Of a stretch of 64,000 nucleotides of DNA, positions 41,376-50,165 are shown piece by piece (positions within the stretch are counted from its first letter, which is position 1; every line of letters starts with the position of its first letter). The DNA comes from Sulfopaludibacter sp035606355 (lineage in GTDB: Bacteria > Acidobacteriota > Terriglobia > Bryobacterales > Bryobacteraceae). Position numbers and translations under genes: made by a program. Below the pieces are notes generated by a model. That model saw nothing but the letters and a program-made list of their open reading frames with translations, was not told the origin of the DNA and searched no databases. The stretch spans positions 77,421 through 141,420 of the forward strand of contig DATNFO010000067.1 of the NCBI GenBank assembly GCA_035606355.1. The letters run 5' to 3'.

Positions 41376-41759
41376 ATGCAAATCGGAACGCAACTCGGCC
41401 GCAGGGAGCGCCAGATCATGGAGGTTCTTTACCGGCTCGGAAAAGCTAGCGTAGCGGAAGTACTAGCGGAATTGCCGGATCCTCCCAGCTATTCGGCTGT
41501 TCGTGGAATGCTGGCCCTGCTGGAGGACAAGGGACACGTCCGTCACAAACGGGCGGGGATGCGTTACATCTACACGCCGGCGGTCGCTCCCGCAAAGGCG
41601 CGGCAGTCGGCTCTGCGGCAGTTGGTATCCACATTCTTCGCGGGGTCGCCCACGGCCGCCGCGGCTGCACTTCTGGAAATGTCCGGCGAGGAGTTGAGCG
41701 CCGGGGAAAGAGATCAACTGTCGGCATTGATTGCCCGGCGTGAAAAGGAAGGACGGTGA
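41376..41759 (+). CDS. BlaI/MecI family transcriptional repressor
   Basis: 127 residues from ATG 41376 with GGGGAGG 6 nt upstream. The winged-helix domain is typical: LGRRERQIMEVLYRLGKASV, AEVLAELPDPPSYSAVRGML, ALLEDKGHVRHKRAGMRYIY. A C-terminal dimerisation/cleavage region follows (LRQLVSTFFAGSPTAAAAAL LEMS). In beta-lactam resistance loci, BlaI is destroyed when BlaR1 senses drug, derepressing the operon. The next gene here encodes the matching M56 protease, overlapping this stop by 4 bp (GTGA), so the same mechanism is likely. The inducer is unknown. Confidence 0.93.
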   Translation: MQIGTQLGRRERQIMEVLYRLGKASVAEVLAELPDPPSYSAVRGMLALLEDKGHVRHKRAGMRYIYTPAVAPAKARQSALRQLVSTFFAGSPTAAAAALLEMSGEELSAGERDQLSALIARREKEGR

Positions 41760-43642
41760 GTATGCCGTTTGCATTCCGTGCCCTCTTGTTTGCGGTGTTC
41801 TGGAAATCCGGCGTTGCGTTGGGCGCCGCGCTCTGTATCGCTCAGGTGCTAAAGAACCGGTCGGCCGATCTGCGCCGCCTGGTATTCTCCACCACCATCG
41901 TCGCCATGTTTGCCGCTGCGGCAGTGGCGCCTGCTTTGCCGCGCTGGACAGCGGTGACTCCTCTGTGGTTTCACTCTCACCGTGCCCTGCCGCCGGCTGT
42001 AGCCGGGCGATCGCCGGCTTCGCCAACGGCCGGCGATACCGCGGCAGTTGCAGCGCCTGCCAGCGCGCGGGTGCAACTACAAACTTCATCTCGCCGGATC
42101 GATCTGGAGACGTGGTTGGTTCCCCTGATCTGGTTGGCAGGCTCGGCGATGCTGTTGGCGCGATTCGCCGTCAGTTTGGCCGGGCTGTACCGGGTAGGGA
42201 AGGCGTCGAATGCGGTGACCGACCCCGGTACGCTCGCGCATGCAGTGCGGTTCGGCCGGCGCGTTCGGATGTTGGAAAACGATGCGATTGGGGCTCCCGT
42301 AACCTGGGGAATCGTGCGGTCCGTCATTCTGGTCCCGGCAGGTTTCGCAGAGTTGCCGCCGGAAAGCCGCGATGCGGTGATCCGCCACGAACTGGCGCAC
42401 ATTCAGGCGCACGACTTTCTGATGCGCGGGCTGACGGAGATCGCTCGCGCGCTGATTTGGTTTCAGCCTCTCATGTGGACGGTGCGGCGGCAATTGCGCG
42501 AGGAGCAGGAACTGGCGTGCGACAACCGCGTCCTGGCGGAGGGGGGAAAGCCTTCCGCCTACGCGAAATTGCTGATGGAGTGGCATGCCCGTAGGGGAAT
42601 GGACTCTGGGATTGCGGTTGGAATTGCGCACCAGAGTTGCCTGACGCGGCGGTTATATGCGCTGCTCGATCCGGACCTCAGGCGCGACACGGTGGCGCGC
42701 GCGGGAGTAGCCAGTGCGTTATTTCTGGCGCTCGCAGGGGCGTTTCCGCTTGCGGCCATCAGTTTTACGGAGGCCACACCTGCTTCGCCGGCGCAGCAAG
42801 CTCAGTCGCACGCGGGGCAGTCCACTGCGGAGCCCGCTGCGCGCCCGCGGTTCGATGTGGTTTCGATTAAGCCATGTAAGCCGGGCGGTGCGAGCGGTTT
42901 TCCCGACGAAAGCTCAGCTCCGGGCAGGCTGCGAATCGACTGTGACGTTCTGGCCGACGCCAATTCCACCGGCTTGATTCAGGCGGCGTACAACAGGTAT
43001 GCAAGCGGCCGCCTGACTTCCACGAGAGTAATTCCCATCGAGGGCGGACCGGATTGGATCCACTCGGAAAAGTACGAAATCGACGCCAGGGCGGACGGGA
43101 ACCCGAGCATCTCGATGATGGAGGGGCCCATGATGCAGGCCATCCTCGAGGACCGTTTCAAGCTCACACTTCATCGGGAGATCAGGCTAGGAGCCGTTTA
43201 TGAACTCACGGTGGGCAAAGGCTCTCCGAAATTAACGCCGGTCCCGGAGGGAAGCTGCATTCCCCTGGTCCTGGGCGCCCCCCTGCCGGTGTTGACGGAA
43301 GGCCAGCAACTTTGCAGAAACGTGGTCTCGCTTCGGGGCTCAGTGGACATCGCGGGCGGTACGCTCTCGATGTTGGCCGACTCGCTTGCCAGGATCCTGG
43401 GGCGGCCGGTGATAGACAAGACCGGAATTACAGGTAAGTTCGAGATACACCTGGCATTTACACCCGAGAATTTCGCGGCGACCCAACCGGGCATGGCTGG
43501 TCCGGACGCGCCCCCCGCGGCGCCAGTGAATCCCGGCCTGTTTCAAGCCATTCAGGAACAACTCGGGTTACGGCTTGTGCCGGCGAAGGGCCCCGTGGAC
43601 GTGTTGGTGATCGATCACATCGAGAGGCCATCGGCAAACTGA
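41756..43642 (+). CDS. BlaR1-type M56 metalloprotease fused to a TIGR03435 domain
   Basis: 628 residues. Residues 1-335 form a BlaR1/MecR1-like membrane protease: helices near 10-30, 43-60, 120-145 and 314-338, a zinc motif HELAH at 211-215 and EQELACDNRVL near 250-260 with the third ligand. After the last membrane helix comes an extracytoplasmic Ala/Gln/Ser linker. Residues 366-628 are a full TIGR03435 domain (RFDVVSIKPCKP, DWIHSEKYEIDARA, LEDRFKLTLHREIRLGAVYE, VIDKTGITGKFEIHLAF, LGLRLVPAKGPVDVLVIDHI) in place of the penicillin-binding sensor of BlaR1. It probably senses a signal outside and cleaves the BlaI-like repressor inside. The signal is unknown. Confidence 0.92.
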   Translation: MSMPFAFRALLFAVFWKSGVALGAALCIAQVLKNRSADLRRLVFSTTIVAMFAAAAVAPALPRWTAVTPLWFHSHRALPPAVAGRSPASPTAGDTAAVAAPASARVQLQTSSRRIDLETWLVPLIWLAGSAMLLARFAVSLAGLYRVGKASNAVTDPGTLAHAVRFGRRVRMLENDAIGAPVTWGIVRSVILVPAGFAELPPESRDAVIRHELAHIQAHDFLMRGLTEIARALIWFQPLMWTVRRQLREEQELACDNRVLAEGGKPSAYAKLLMEWHARRGMDSGIAVGIAHQSCLTRRLYALLDPDLRRDTVARAGVASALFLALAGAFPLAAISFTEATPASPAQQAQSHAGQSTAEPAARPRFDVVSIKPCKPGGASGFPDESSAPGRLRIDCDVLADANSTGLIQAAYNRYASGRLTSTRVIPIEGGPDWIHSEKYEIDARADGNPSISMMEGPMMQAILEDRFKLTLHREIRLGAVYELTVGKGSPKLTPVPEGSCIPLVLGAPLPVLTEGQQLCRNVVSLRGSVDIAGGTLSMLADSLARILGRPVIDKTGITGKFEIHLAFTPENFAATQPGMAGPDAPPAAPVNPGLFQAIQEQLGLRLVPAKGPVDVLVIDHIERPSAN

Positions 43643-43730
43643 AACAACCACCGGCCGCGCAAGCGCGGCACGACATCGCGGCTCGGTAACCTTTCTTTGC
43701 CGGTGGAGTATCCATGAGAGGAGCGAAGCC

Positions 43731-46292
43731 ATGAGACTGTTCTTTTACTGGGAGCAACTGCTCCAGGATGTCCGCTATGGCGTGCGCATGATGGTGGCGC
43801 GGCCCCTCTTCCCGGCCGTGGCAGCCCTCTCGCTGGCGCTAGGGATTGGAGCGAACGCGGCTATTTACAGTTTCATCGACGCGATTCTGCTGCGCGCCCT
43901 GCCGGTGACCGATCCCGGGTCGCTGGTGGCGCTGAAGTGGCACAGCAAGGCGCAGCCTGCCGTTGCGCGGAGCCTGAACGGCGATATCGTCAAAGACGCG
44001 AGAACCGGATTCACCGCCGATGGTTTCCCTTACGCTGCCTGCGAATTGCTGCGCAACTCGAGGATCTTCGCATCCGTGTTCGCGTTCAGCGCGGCGGGGC
44101 GCCGAAACCTGGCGATCGGAGACGCGGACAGTCTCGCCAACGGGGAATACGTGTCCGGCGAGTTCTTCGCGGGCCTCGGGATCACTCCCGCCGCGGGGCG
44201 CGTGCTCTCGCCGTCGGATGACCGCGCCGGGGCTCCCCCGGCTATGGTTTTCGATTACCAGTACGCCGAAAGCCGCTTCGGGGATGTCTCCCGCGCTGTA
44301 GGCCGGACAGTACGGGTTGAAGATGTGCTTTTCACTGTGGTCGGCGTCGCACCACCGGAGTTTTTCGGGACCGACCCGTCCAGCCGCCCGGATTTCTATG
44401 TTCCGCTGCATGCCGAACCGCTGATGGACCCGCTATCCTTGACCGGGCTCGATCCGAACCGGAAGTTTACCGAAGACACGTTTTACTGGGTGCGGTTGTG
44501 GGGGCGCCTGCAACACGGTGTCACGATGGACCAGGCGCAGCTTTCGCTGGCCCCGGTGTTCCGCCGTTTTGTAGAAGCCAGCGCAGCCACCGATAAAGAA
44601 CGCACGGATCTCCCTGCCCTCCTCTTGCAGGAAGGCGCCGGCGGGTTGGACCGGCTGCGCCGTCAGTATGCCAAGCCCCTTTACGTCCTGATGACGATGG
44701 TGGGACTGATTCTGGCGATCGCGTGCGCCAATATCGCCAATCTCCTGCTGGCGCGAGCTACTGGCCGGCAGCGTGAAATCGCGCTCCGGCTGAGCCTGGG
44801 CGCGGACCGCGGCCGCCTGGCGCGGCAGTTGCTGACCGAATCGGTGCTGCTGAGTTTGGCGGGTGGCGCGCTGGGCCTGGGCTTCGCAGTGTGGGGGATT
44901 CGCGGGTTGACTGCACTCATTGGGAACGGACGTGAGAACTTCACGCTGCATGCAACCTTGAACTGGCACGTGCTCGCCATCGGCTTAGCACTGTCGCTGG
45001 TGACGGGGATACTGTTCGGCCTCGCTCCCACGCTTCGCTCGACGCGCGTCGATCTGAACCACTTGCTCCGGCAGACGCGCGCCGGCGCGCCACCTCTGCG
45101 TTTGTTCGCGCGCCTACACGTCCGCCCCAGCCAGGCACTGGTGATTTCTCAAATCGCGATATCGCTCCCTCTTCTAATGACCGCAGGCCTCTTCGTGCGC
45201 ACGCTCAGTAATCTGAATGCTGTCAATCTCGGATTCAACAGCGAACGGGTCCTCCTGATCAGTCTGAACGCGCGGCAGGCTGGATACAGGGACTCGGCAT
45301 TGGTGCGATTTTACGAAGAGGTGAGGGCGCGTCTCAGCAGGATCCCCGGCGTGCGTGGAGTGAGCGCGTCCAATCTCGCGTTGATCTCCGGCTCTGAGAG
45401 CAGCACCAGCGTCAAGCTGCCCGGCTATACCGGCAAGAGCCGGCCGGCATCCTTCTTATACGTGGGGGCCGGCTTCTTTTCGAACATGCAGATTGGGGTT
45501 CTTCTTGGGCGTGAAATTGACGAGCGAGACGTGGACCGGGGCACCGGTGTCGCGGTTGTCAACCAGGAATTTGCACGAACCTACTTCACCGGCGAAAGCC
45601 CCATCGGGCGGCATTTCCGCATGGGCATGCTGGGCGCGCTTCCGGATCTTGAGATTGTCGGTGTGTCCCGGGATGCCCGGTCCAATTCGTTAAAGCAGGA
45701 CATTCCACCGACGGTATACCTGCCTTACTCGACCAACTTGATTACGCTGCAGGGCGGGATGGTATTCGAGGTGCGTGCCGCCGGCGACCCGAATGCGATT
45801 GCGCAAGCCGCGCGCGCGGCAGTCCGGCAGTGTGATGCGAATGTGCCTATTTCCGACGTTTCGACGCAAGCCCAGCACATCGATCAGGCCATGAGCCAGG
45901 AGCGCACATTTGCGACGCTGTGCACCTGTTTCGCCCTGCTCGCGGTGCTGATCGCCTGCGTGGGTTTGTATGGGACCATGGCATACACCGTTGCGCGCCG
46001 CACCAGCGAAATTGGAATTCGAGTGGCTCTGGGGGCGCAGCGCCGCAGCGTGGTCTCGATGGTGCTTGGTGAAGCGATGGCGATGGCGACAGTTGGTCTC
46101 GGCATCGGAATATTTGCGACCATCGCGGCCTCGCGCGTGTTGGAGACGTTCCTGTTCGAGGTCAAACCGAACGACCCGATGGTATTAGCCGCAGCCGTCG
46201 CAATCCTGCTCGGAGCCGTGCTCGCGGCCAGCTATGGTCCCGCGTTGCGCGCATCACAGGTGGAGCCGTGGGCTGCGCTTCGCGAAGATTAG
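43731..46292 (+). CDS. ADOP-type ABC permease in BlaI operon, copy 3
   Basis: 853 residues from ATG 43731 with GAGAGGAG upstream. Two MacB-core/FtsX units are present (FPAVAALSLALGIGANAAIY; LTMVGL-type FtsX segment LILAIACANIANLLLARATG; VLIACVGLYGTMAYTVARRT; ending QVEPWAALRED). Unlike the two PadR-linked copies it lacks the 75-residue soluble prefix and begins directly at the DVRYGVRMM helix region. It follows the M56-TIGR03435 gene by 88 bp on the same strand, so it is the likely output gene of that sensor. Export or resistance to an envelope-active compound would fit but is inferred. Confidence 0.9.
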   Translation: MRLFFYWEQLLQDVRYGVRMMVARPLFPAVAALSLALGIGANAAIYSFIDAILLRALPVTDPGSLVALKWHSKAQPAVARSLNGDIVKDARTGFTADGFPYAACELLRNSRIFASVFAFSAAGRRNLAIGDADSLANGEYVSGEFFAGLGITPAAGRVLSPSDDRAGAPPAMVFDYQYAESRFGDVSRAVGRTVRVEDVLFTVVGVAPPEFFGTDPSSRPDFYVPLHAEPLMDPLSLTGLDPNRKFTEDTFYWVRLWGRLQHGVTMDQAQLSLAPVFRRFVEASAATDKERTDLPALLLQEGAGGLDRLRRQYAKPLYVLMTMVGLILAIACANIANLLLARATGRQREIALRLSLGADRGRLARQLLTESVLLSLAGGALGLGFAVWGIRGLTALIGNGRENFTLHATLNWHVLAIGLALSLVTGILFGLAPTLRSTRVDLNHLLRQTRAGAPPLRLFARLHVRPSQALVISQIAISLPLLMTAGLFVRTLSNLNAVNLGFNSERVLLISLNARQAGYRDSALVRFYEEVRARLSRIPGVRGVSASNLALISGSESSTSVKLPGYTGKSRPASFLYVGAGFFSNMQIGVLLGREIDERDVDRGTGVAVVNQEFARTYFTGESPIGRHFRMGMLGALPDLEIVGVSRDARSNSLKQDIPPTVYLPYSTNLITLQGGMVFEVRAAGDPNAIAQAARAAVRQCDANVPISDVSTQAQHIDQAMSQERTFATLCTCFALLAVLIACVGLYGTMAYTVARRTSEIGIRVALGAQRRSVVSMVLGEAMAMATVGLGIGIFATIAASRVLETFLFEVKPNDPMVLAAAVAILLGAVLAASYGPALRASQVEPWAALRED

Positions 46293-46298
46293 TTGCCG

Positions 46299-46715
46299 TC
46301 ACTTCGGCGAAAGTTGTTGCTGCAAACCGAGACGGTCAATGGTCGCCCAACGCTCCACCATCCTGCCGTCGCGGATACGCCAGAACACCATCCCGGTGAA
46401 GGAGACCGTGCGATTCGAGGGCGGGAAGGGCATCATCGGCAGCACACCCCGATGCGTTCCGGTCCATCGGGCGCGTACGGCTACGCGATCGCCTTCCGCC
46501 ACAATGTCCTCAATTTCGATTCGCAGGTCGGGAAATGCGGCGAGCAGCAGAGCGCCGAACTGCAGCACGGGTTCCGGGCCGGGCGGCGTCCCTGGAGGCA
46601 TCTCGTGGTCCAGAAAATCGGGCGCCAGTTGCTTCCTGATCGCCTCAGCATCTCGCTTCTGCAGGAAGGATTCGTAGTGCTCCAGTACGAGCTTCCTGTT
46701 CTCCTCGCTGGTCAT
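46299..46715 (-). CDS. SnoaL-like / ester cyclase family protein
   Basis: 138 residues from ATG 46713-46715 with GAGGA upstream. The cone-shaped NTF2-like fold is visible: ENRKLVLEHYESFLQKRDAE, LAPDFLDHEMPPGTPPGPEP, LLAAFPDLRIEIEDIVAEGD, RVAVRARWTGTHRGVLPMMP, and FWRIRDGRMVERWATIDRLG. SnoaL-like proteins include polyketide cyclases and many uncharacterised small-molecule binders. The His in the F-L-D-H motif and the Asp in F-P-D-L fit the acid/base pattern of the group. It converges on the ADOP operon with 6 bp between stops. Confidence 0.87.
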   Translation of the reverse strand: MTSEENRKLVLEHYESFLQKRDAEAIRKQLAPDFLDHEMPPGTPPGPEPVLQFGALLLAAFPDLRIEIEDIVAEGDRVAVRARWTGTHRGVLPMMPFPPSNRTVSFTGMVFWRIRDGRMVERWATIDRLGLQQQLSPK

Positions 46716-46860
46716 CCGTTTCCTCGATCGCCTAATCCCATTATCCGCCGCTCCGCCACAATGGATGCTATTCACGCGCTCGATGCGCGGCGTTTTGTAC
46801 TAAGAACCGCGGTCTATATTTATCGACCATGCGGAAAAGGTCCCGGCGAAGATTAGATAT

Positions 46861-47046
46861 GGCGCGCTTCGCGCGCCTCTGGATTTTGGCCATTTCACCG
46901 TTAGTCTGCGAGCAGTCGCGCGCCGCGCCACTCGACAGGAAGGGTTCCTGCCGGCACGTGGCAACAGGAATCTTTCCTGTTGCGGCGAGCAGAACTCGCC
47001 CATTGGCGCGCTTCGCGCGCCTGGTACCGGCCGGGAGGCCGGTACC
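46861..47046. repeat. Modular hairpin repeat element, copy 2 (extended)
   Basis: The elements are GGCGCGC/GCGCGCC (46861-46877 and again 47005-47021), CGACAGGAAGGGTTCCTGCCG (46933-46953, imperfect), GCAACAGGAA with TTCCTGTTGC (46961-46983, perfect), GGCGAGC/AACTCGCC-like (46984-47000), and GGTACCGGCC/GGCCGGTACC (47023-47046). The last hairpin ends on the dnaE2 stop codon. Together with 46716-46860, where I see nothing, this fills the gap before dnaE2. Confidence 0.78.
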
Positions 47047-50000
47047 TACCGGAAATCGTGGGAGTTGGCTGTTGCTCCGGCTCGCAGCGGCTCGATGTGG
47101 ATTGCCTTGACCGAGATTACTCCGTCCAGGTTTTGCAGTTCACCATCGATCAGCAGGAAGGGCTCGGCTAATACTTCGAATTTGTAGCGGTCGAACGTGT
47201 CCGGGGTGACGATCGCGTTCATGATGCCGCTTTCGTCTTCCATGCTGAGGAACACAAATCCATTCGCCGTTCCCGGGCGCTGCCGCACGATCACCGCTCC
47301 CGCAATCCGCACCCGCTTGCCGTTGCGTACGCGGGGCAGCCGGAGAGCCGGGGTCACGCCGAGCGCATTCATCTCCGCGCGCCGGTATGCCATGGGATGG
47401 CGGCCGACAGTGAGTCCGGTGCCGCGATAATCCGCCCATAGCCGCTCTTCGGTTTCCATTGAGCGCAGCGGCGAAGGCCCTGTCTCCTCCAACTGCTCCA
47501 GCAGCGGACCGACTGGCAGCACCGCTCGCTGCGTCTGCCACAGCGCGTCGCGACGGTGAATGTTTTCGAGCGCGTTCAAGGCGCCGATCTCCGCCAGCCG
47601 GTTCATTTCATCCTTGCGCAGTTCCGGGACGCGCACCGCCAGATCGTCGATGCTGCTGAACGGCCGCGCACGCACGATCGCCCGGCCCGCTTCCTCGCGC
47701 AGACCCTTCGCGTATCGTAAGCCCAACCGCAGCGCGCCGCCTTCGATCGTGCACTCCCATTGCGACCGGGTTACATCCACCGGCAGCACACGCAACCCGT
47801 GCCGCTGCGCATCCTTAATCAGGATCGCCGGCGAATAAAAACCCATCGGCTGGTTGTTCAACATGGCGCACGTGAACGCCGCCAGGTAATGGCACTTCAG
47901 ATACGCGCTGGCATACGCCAGCAGCGCGAAGCTGGCGGCGTGCGATTCGGGAAATCCGTACAGCGCGAAGGACGTAATGGCGTGCACGATAGTATCCTGC
48001 ACATCGCCCACAATGCCGTTGCGGGCCATTCCTTCGCGCAGCTTCACCTCGATATCGGCCATGCGCTTCTCGCTGCGTTTGAACCCGAAGGCCCGCCGCA
48101 ACTCCTCGGCTTCGCCTCCTGAAAAACTTGCCGCGATCATCGCGATGCGCAGCAACTGTTCCTGAAACAGCGGCACGCCGAGCGTCCGCCGCAGCACAGG
48201 CTCGAGCGACGGATGCAGGCAGTCGGGCGCTTCCCTGCCCTGCCGCCGTTTCAGGTACGGGTGCACCATCTTTCCGACAATAGGGCCGGGCCTGATGATC
48301 GCCACCTGCACGACCACGTCATAAAAACGCCTGGGCCGCATGCGCGGCAGCGACGCCATCTGCGCCCGGCTCTCCACCTGAAACATGCCCACCGTATCGG
48401 CCTTCTGCAGCGCATCGAAGACGGCGGGGTCGTCCTGCGGCAGATGCGCCAGGTCCACGGTCTCGGCATAATGCTCGGGAATGAGCTTCAGCGTGTCTTC
48501 GATGACGGCCATCATGCCGAGCCCCAGCAGGTCCACCTTCACCACGCCCATATCCGCGCAGTCTTCCTTGTCCCACTGCACCACCACGCGGCCGGGCATG
48601 GTCGCCGGCTCCAACGGCACGACGGAATCGAGCTGCTCCTGGCAGATCACCATGCCGCCGGAATGCTGGCCCAGGTGACGCGGCAGATCCTGCGCCATCT
48701 GGTACAGCTCGAAAAATTTGCGCACGCGCGGGTGATTGAGGTCGAAGCCGGCCTCGCGAAATTGGCGTTCCGTGGTATCTTTCGGGTCCTTCCACTCCCA
48801 CGCGCGCACAAGGCCGCTGAGCCGCTCGACGGATTCGATCTGGAACCCGAGCGCCTTGCCCACTTCCCGCGCCGCGCTGCGTCCGCGATACGTGATTACG
48901 TTCGCCGTCATGGCAGCGCCCAGTTTTCCGAAACGCTGATAGACGTATTGAATGGCGCGCTCGCGCTTATCGCCGCTGGGCAGGTCGAGATCGATATCGG
49001 GCCACTCGTGGCGCTGTTCGGAGAGGAAGCGCTCAAACAGCAGGTCCATGCCGACGGGGTCGACTGCGGTGATTTCGAGCGCGTAGCAGACCGCGCTATT
49101 CGCCGCCGACCCGCGACCCTGCACGAGAATATCGTTCTCACGGCAGAAGCGCACGATGTCCCAGACGATCAGGAAGTAGCCTTCGAGTCCCAGATGGATG
49201 ATCAGGTCCAACTCGCGCGCGATCTGCTTGCGTGCACGCTCGGAATAAGGCTGATAGCGGCGGCGCGCGCCCTCTTCCACGCGTTTGCGCAGGAAGGTCG
49301 CCATGGTATCGCCCTCCGGCACCGGATAGCGCGGAAACTCGTAGCCGAGATCCTCCAGCGTGAACTCGAGCCGCGATGAAATTTCGAGCGTGTTGGAGAT
49401 GGCTTCCGGCAAATCGGCAAACAGCCGCGCCATCTCTTCCGGCCGCTTCACATGCCGCTCGGAATTGCGCTCCAGCAGCCGGCCGGCCGTCTTCAGCGTG
49501 ACTTTGTTGCGAATACAGGTGAAGACATCGAGCAGTTCCCGCTGCGCGCGCACCGCGTACGCCGGACCGTTCGATGCCACCACTCCGATCCCAAGTCGCC
49601 GCGAGCGCTCCACGATTTCCTGATTGCGAGCCTCTTCCTCGCGATTGAAATGCCGCTGCAGTTCACCAAAAACGTGAGTGCGGCCGAAGATATTGACGAG
49701 GCGCTCATCCGGAGAGCGTGTAACGCAAATGAGGCCGCGAGCGTATTCGGCGATCTCGTCCAAGGTGATGGCGCCCTCGCCCTTCTTCGCGCGCAATTTC
49801 ATGCGAGTCACCAGGCGGCACAGGTTGCGATAGCCTTCGCGATTCTCCACCAGCAAGGGATACGAATGCCCGTTGGTGCAAGTCAGTTCAGACCCGATAT
49901 GAGCCCGCACGCCGGCCTTCTTAGCAGCCATGTGAAAGCGCACGGCGCCGTATACGCCGTTGCGGTCCATGATGCCCATGGCAGGCATGTCATAAGCGGA

Positions 50001-50081
50001 GCAAGCGCCGGCGAGTTCCTCAGGAAGACAGGAGCCTTCGAGGAAGCTGAAAGCCGAGCGTGCGAGAAGCTCTACGTACAT
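47046..50081 (-). CDS. dnaE2: Error-prone DNA polymerase III alpha-type subunit DnaE2 (ImuC)
   Basis: 1011 residues. The N-terminal PHP domain (YVELLARSAFSFLEGSCLPE) has lost the usual metal-binding His of active PHP sites. The polymerase core has PDIDLDLPSGDKRERAIQYV with two catalytic Asp and VVKVDLLGLGMMAVIED with the third. A helix-hairpin-helix region and an OB-fold C-terminus follow (RVRIAGAVIVRQRPGTANGF). It lacks the tau-binding tail and works in translesion synthesis and induced mutagenesis with ImuA and ImuB. It lies last in the imuA-imuB-dnaE2 cassette, with an 84-bp repeat-containing gap after imuB. Confidence 0.95.
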   Translation of the reverse strand: MYVELLARSAFSFLEGSCLPEELAGACSAYDMPAMGIMDRNGVYGAVRFHMAAKKAGVRAHIGSELTCTNGHSYPLLVENREGYRNLCRLVTRMKLRAKKGEGAITLDEIAEYARGLICVTRSPDERLVNIFGRTHVFGELQRHFNREEEARNQEIVERSRRLGIGVVASNGPAYAVRAQRELLDVFTCIRNKVTLKTAGRLLERNSERHVKRPEEMARLFADLPEAISNTLEISSRLEFTLEDLGYEFPRYPVPEGDTMATFLRKRVEEGARRRYQPYSERARKQIARELDLIIHLGLEGYFLIVWDIVRFCRENDILVQGRGSAANSAVCYALEITAVDPVGMDLLFERFLSEQRHEWPDIDLDLPSGDKRERAIQYVYQRFGKLGAAMTANVITYRGRSAAREVGKALGFQIESVERLSGLVRAWEWKDPKDTTERQFREAGFDLNHPRVRKFFELYQMAQDLPRHLGQHSGGMVICQEQLDSVVPLEPATMPGRVVVQWDKEDCADMGVVKVDLLGLGMMAVIEDTLKLIPEHYAETVDLAHLPQDDPAVFDALQKADTVGMFQVESRAQMASLPRMRPRRFYDVVVQVAIIRPGPIVGKMVHPYLKRRQGREAPDCLHPSLEPVLRRTLGVPLFQEQLLRIAMIAASFSGGEAEELRRAFGFKRSEKRMADIEVKLREGMARNGIVGDVQDTIVHAITSFALYGFPESHAASFALLAYASAYLKCHYLAAFTCAMLNNQPMGFYSPAILIKDAQRHGLRVLPVDVTRSQWECTIEGGALRLGLRYAKGLREEAGRAIVRARPFSSIDDLAVRVPELRKDEMNRLAEIGALNALENIHRRDALWQTQRAVLPVGPLLEQLEETGPSPLRSMETEERLWADYRGTGLTVGRHPMAYRRAEMNALGVTPALRLPRVRNGKRVRIAGAVIVRQRPGTANGFVFLSMEDESGIMNAIVTPDTFDRYKFEVLAEPFLLIDGELQNLDGVISVKAIHIEPLRAGATANSHDFR

Positions 50082-50109
50082 GGTGCTGGTTCGAGAGGCA
50101 TTGCAGATT

Positions 50110-50153
50110 TACCACAGAGACACAGAGGACGCAGAGAGGTCACAGAGAAAACG
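50110..50153. repeat. CACAGAG-type repeat between imuB and dnaE2
   Basis: The segment contains CCACAGAGACACAGAGGACG followed by CAGAGAGGTCACAGAGAAAA. The same motif occurs at 53342-53387, 53450-53494 and inverted at 53514-53557. It occupies most of the gap between imuB and dnaE2, so the cassette was probably tighter before it arrived. Confidence 0.75.
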
Positions 50154-50165
50154 GTTTTTGCCGCG

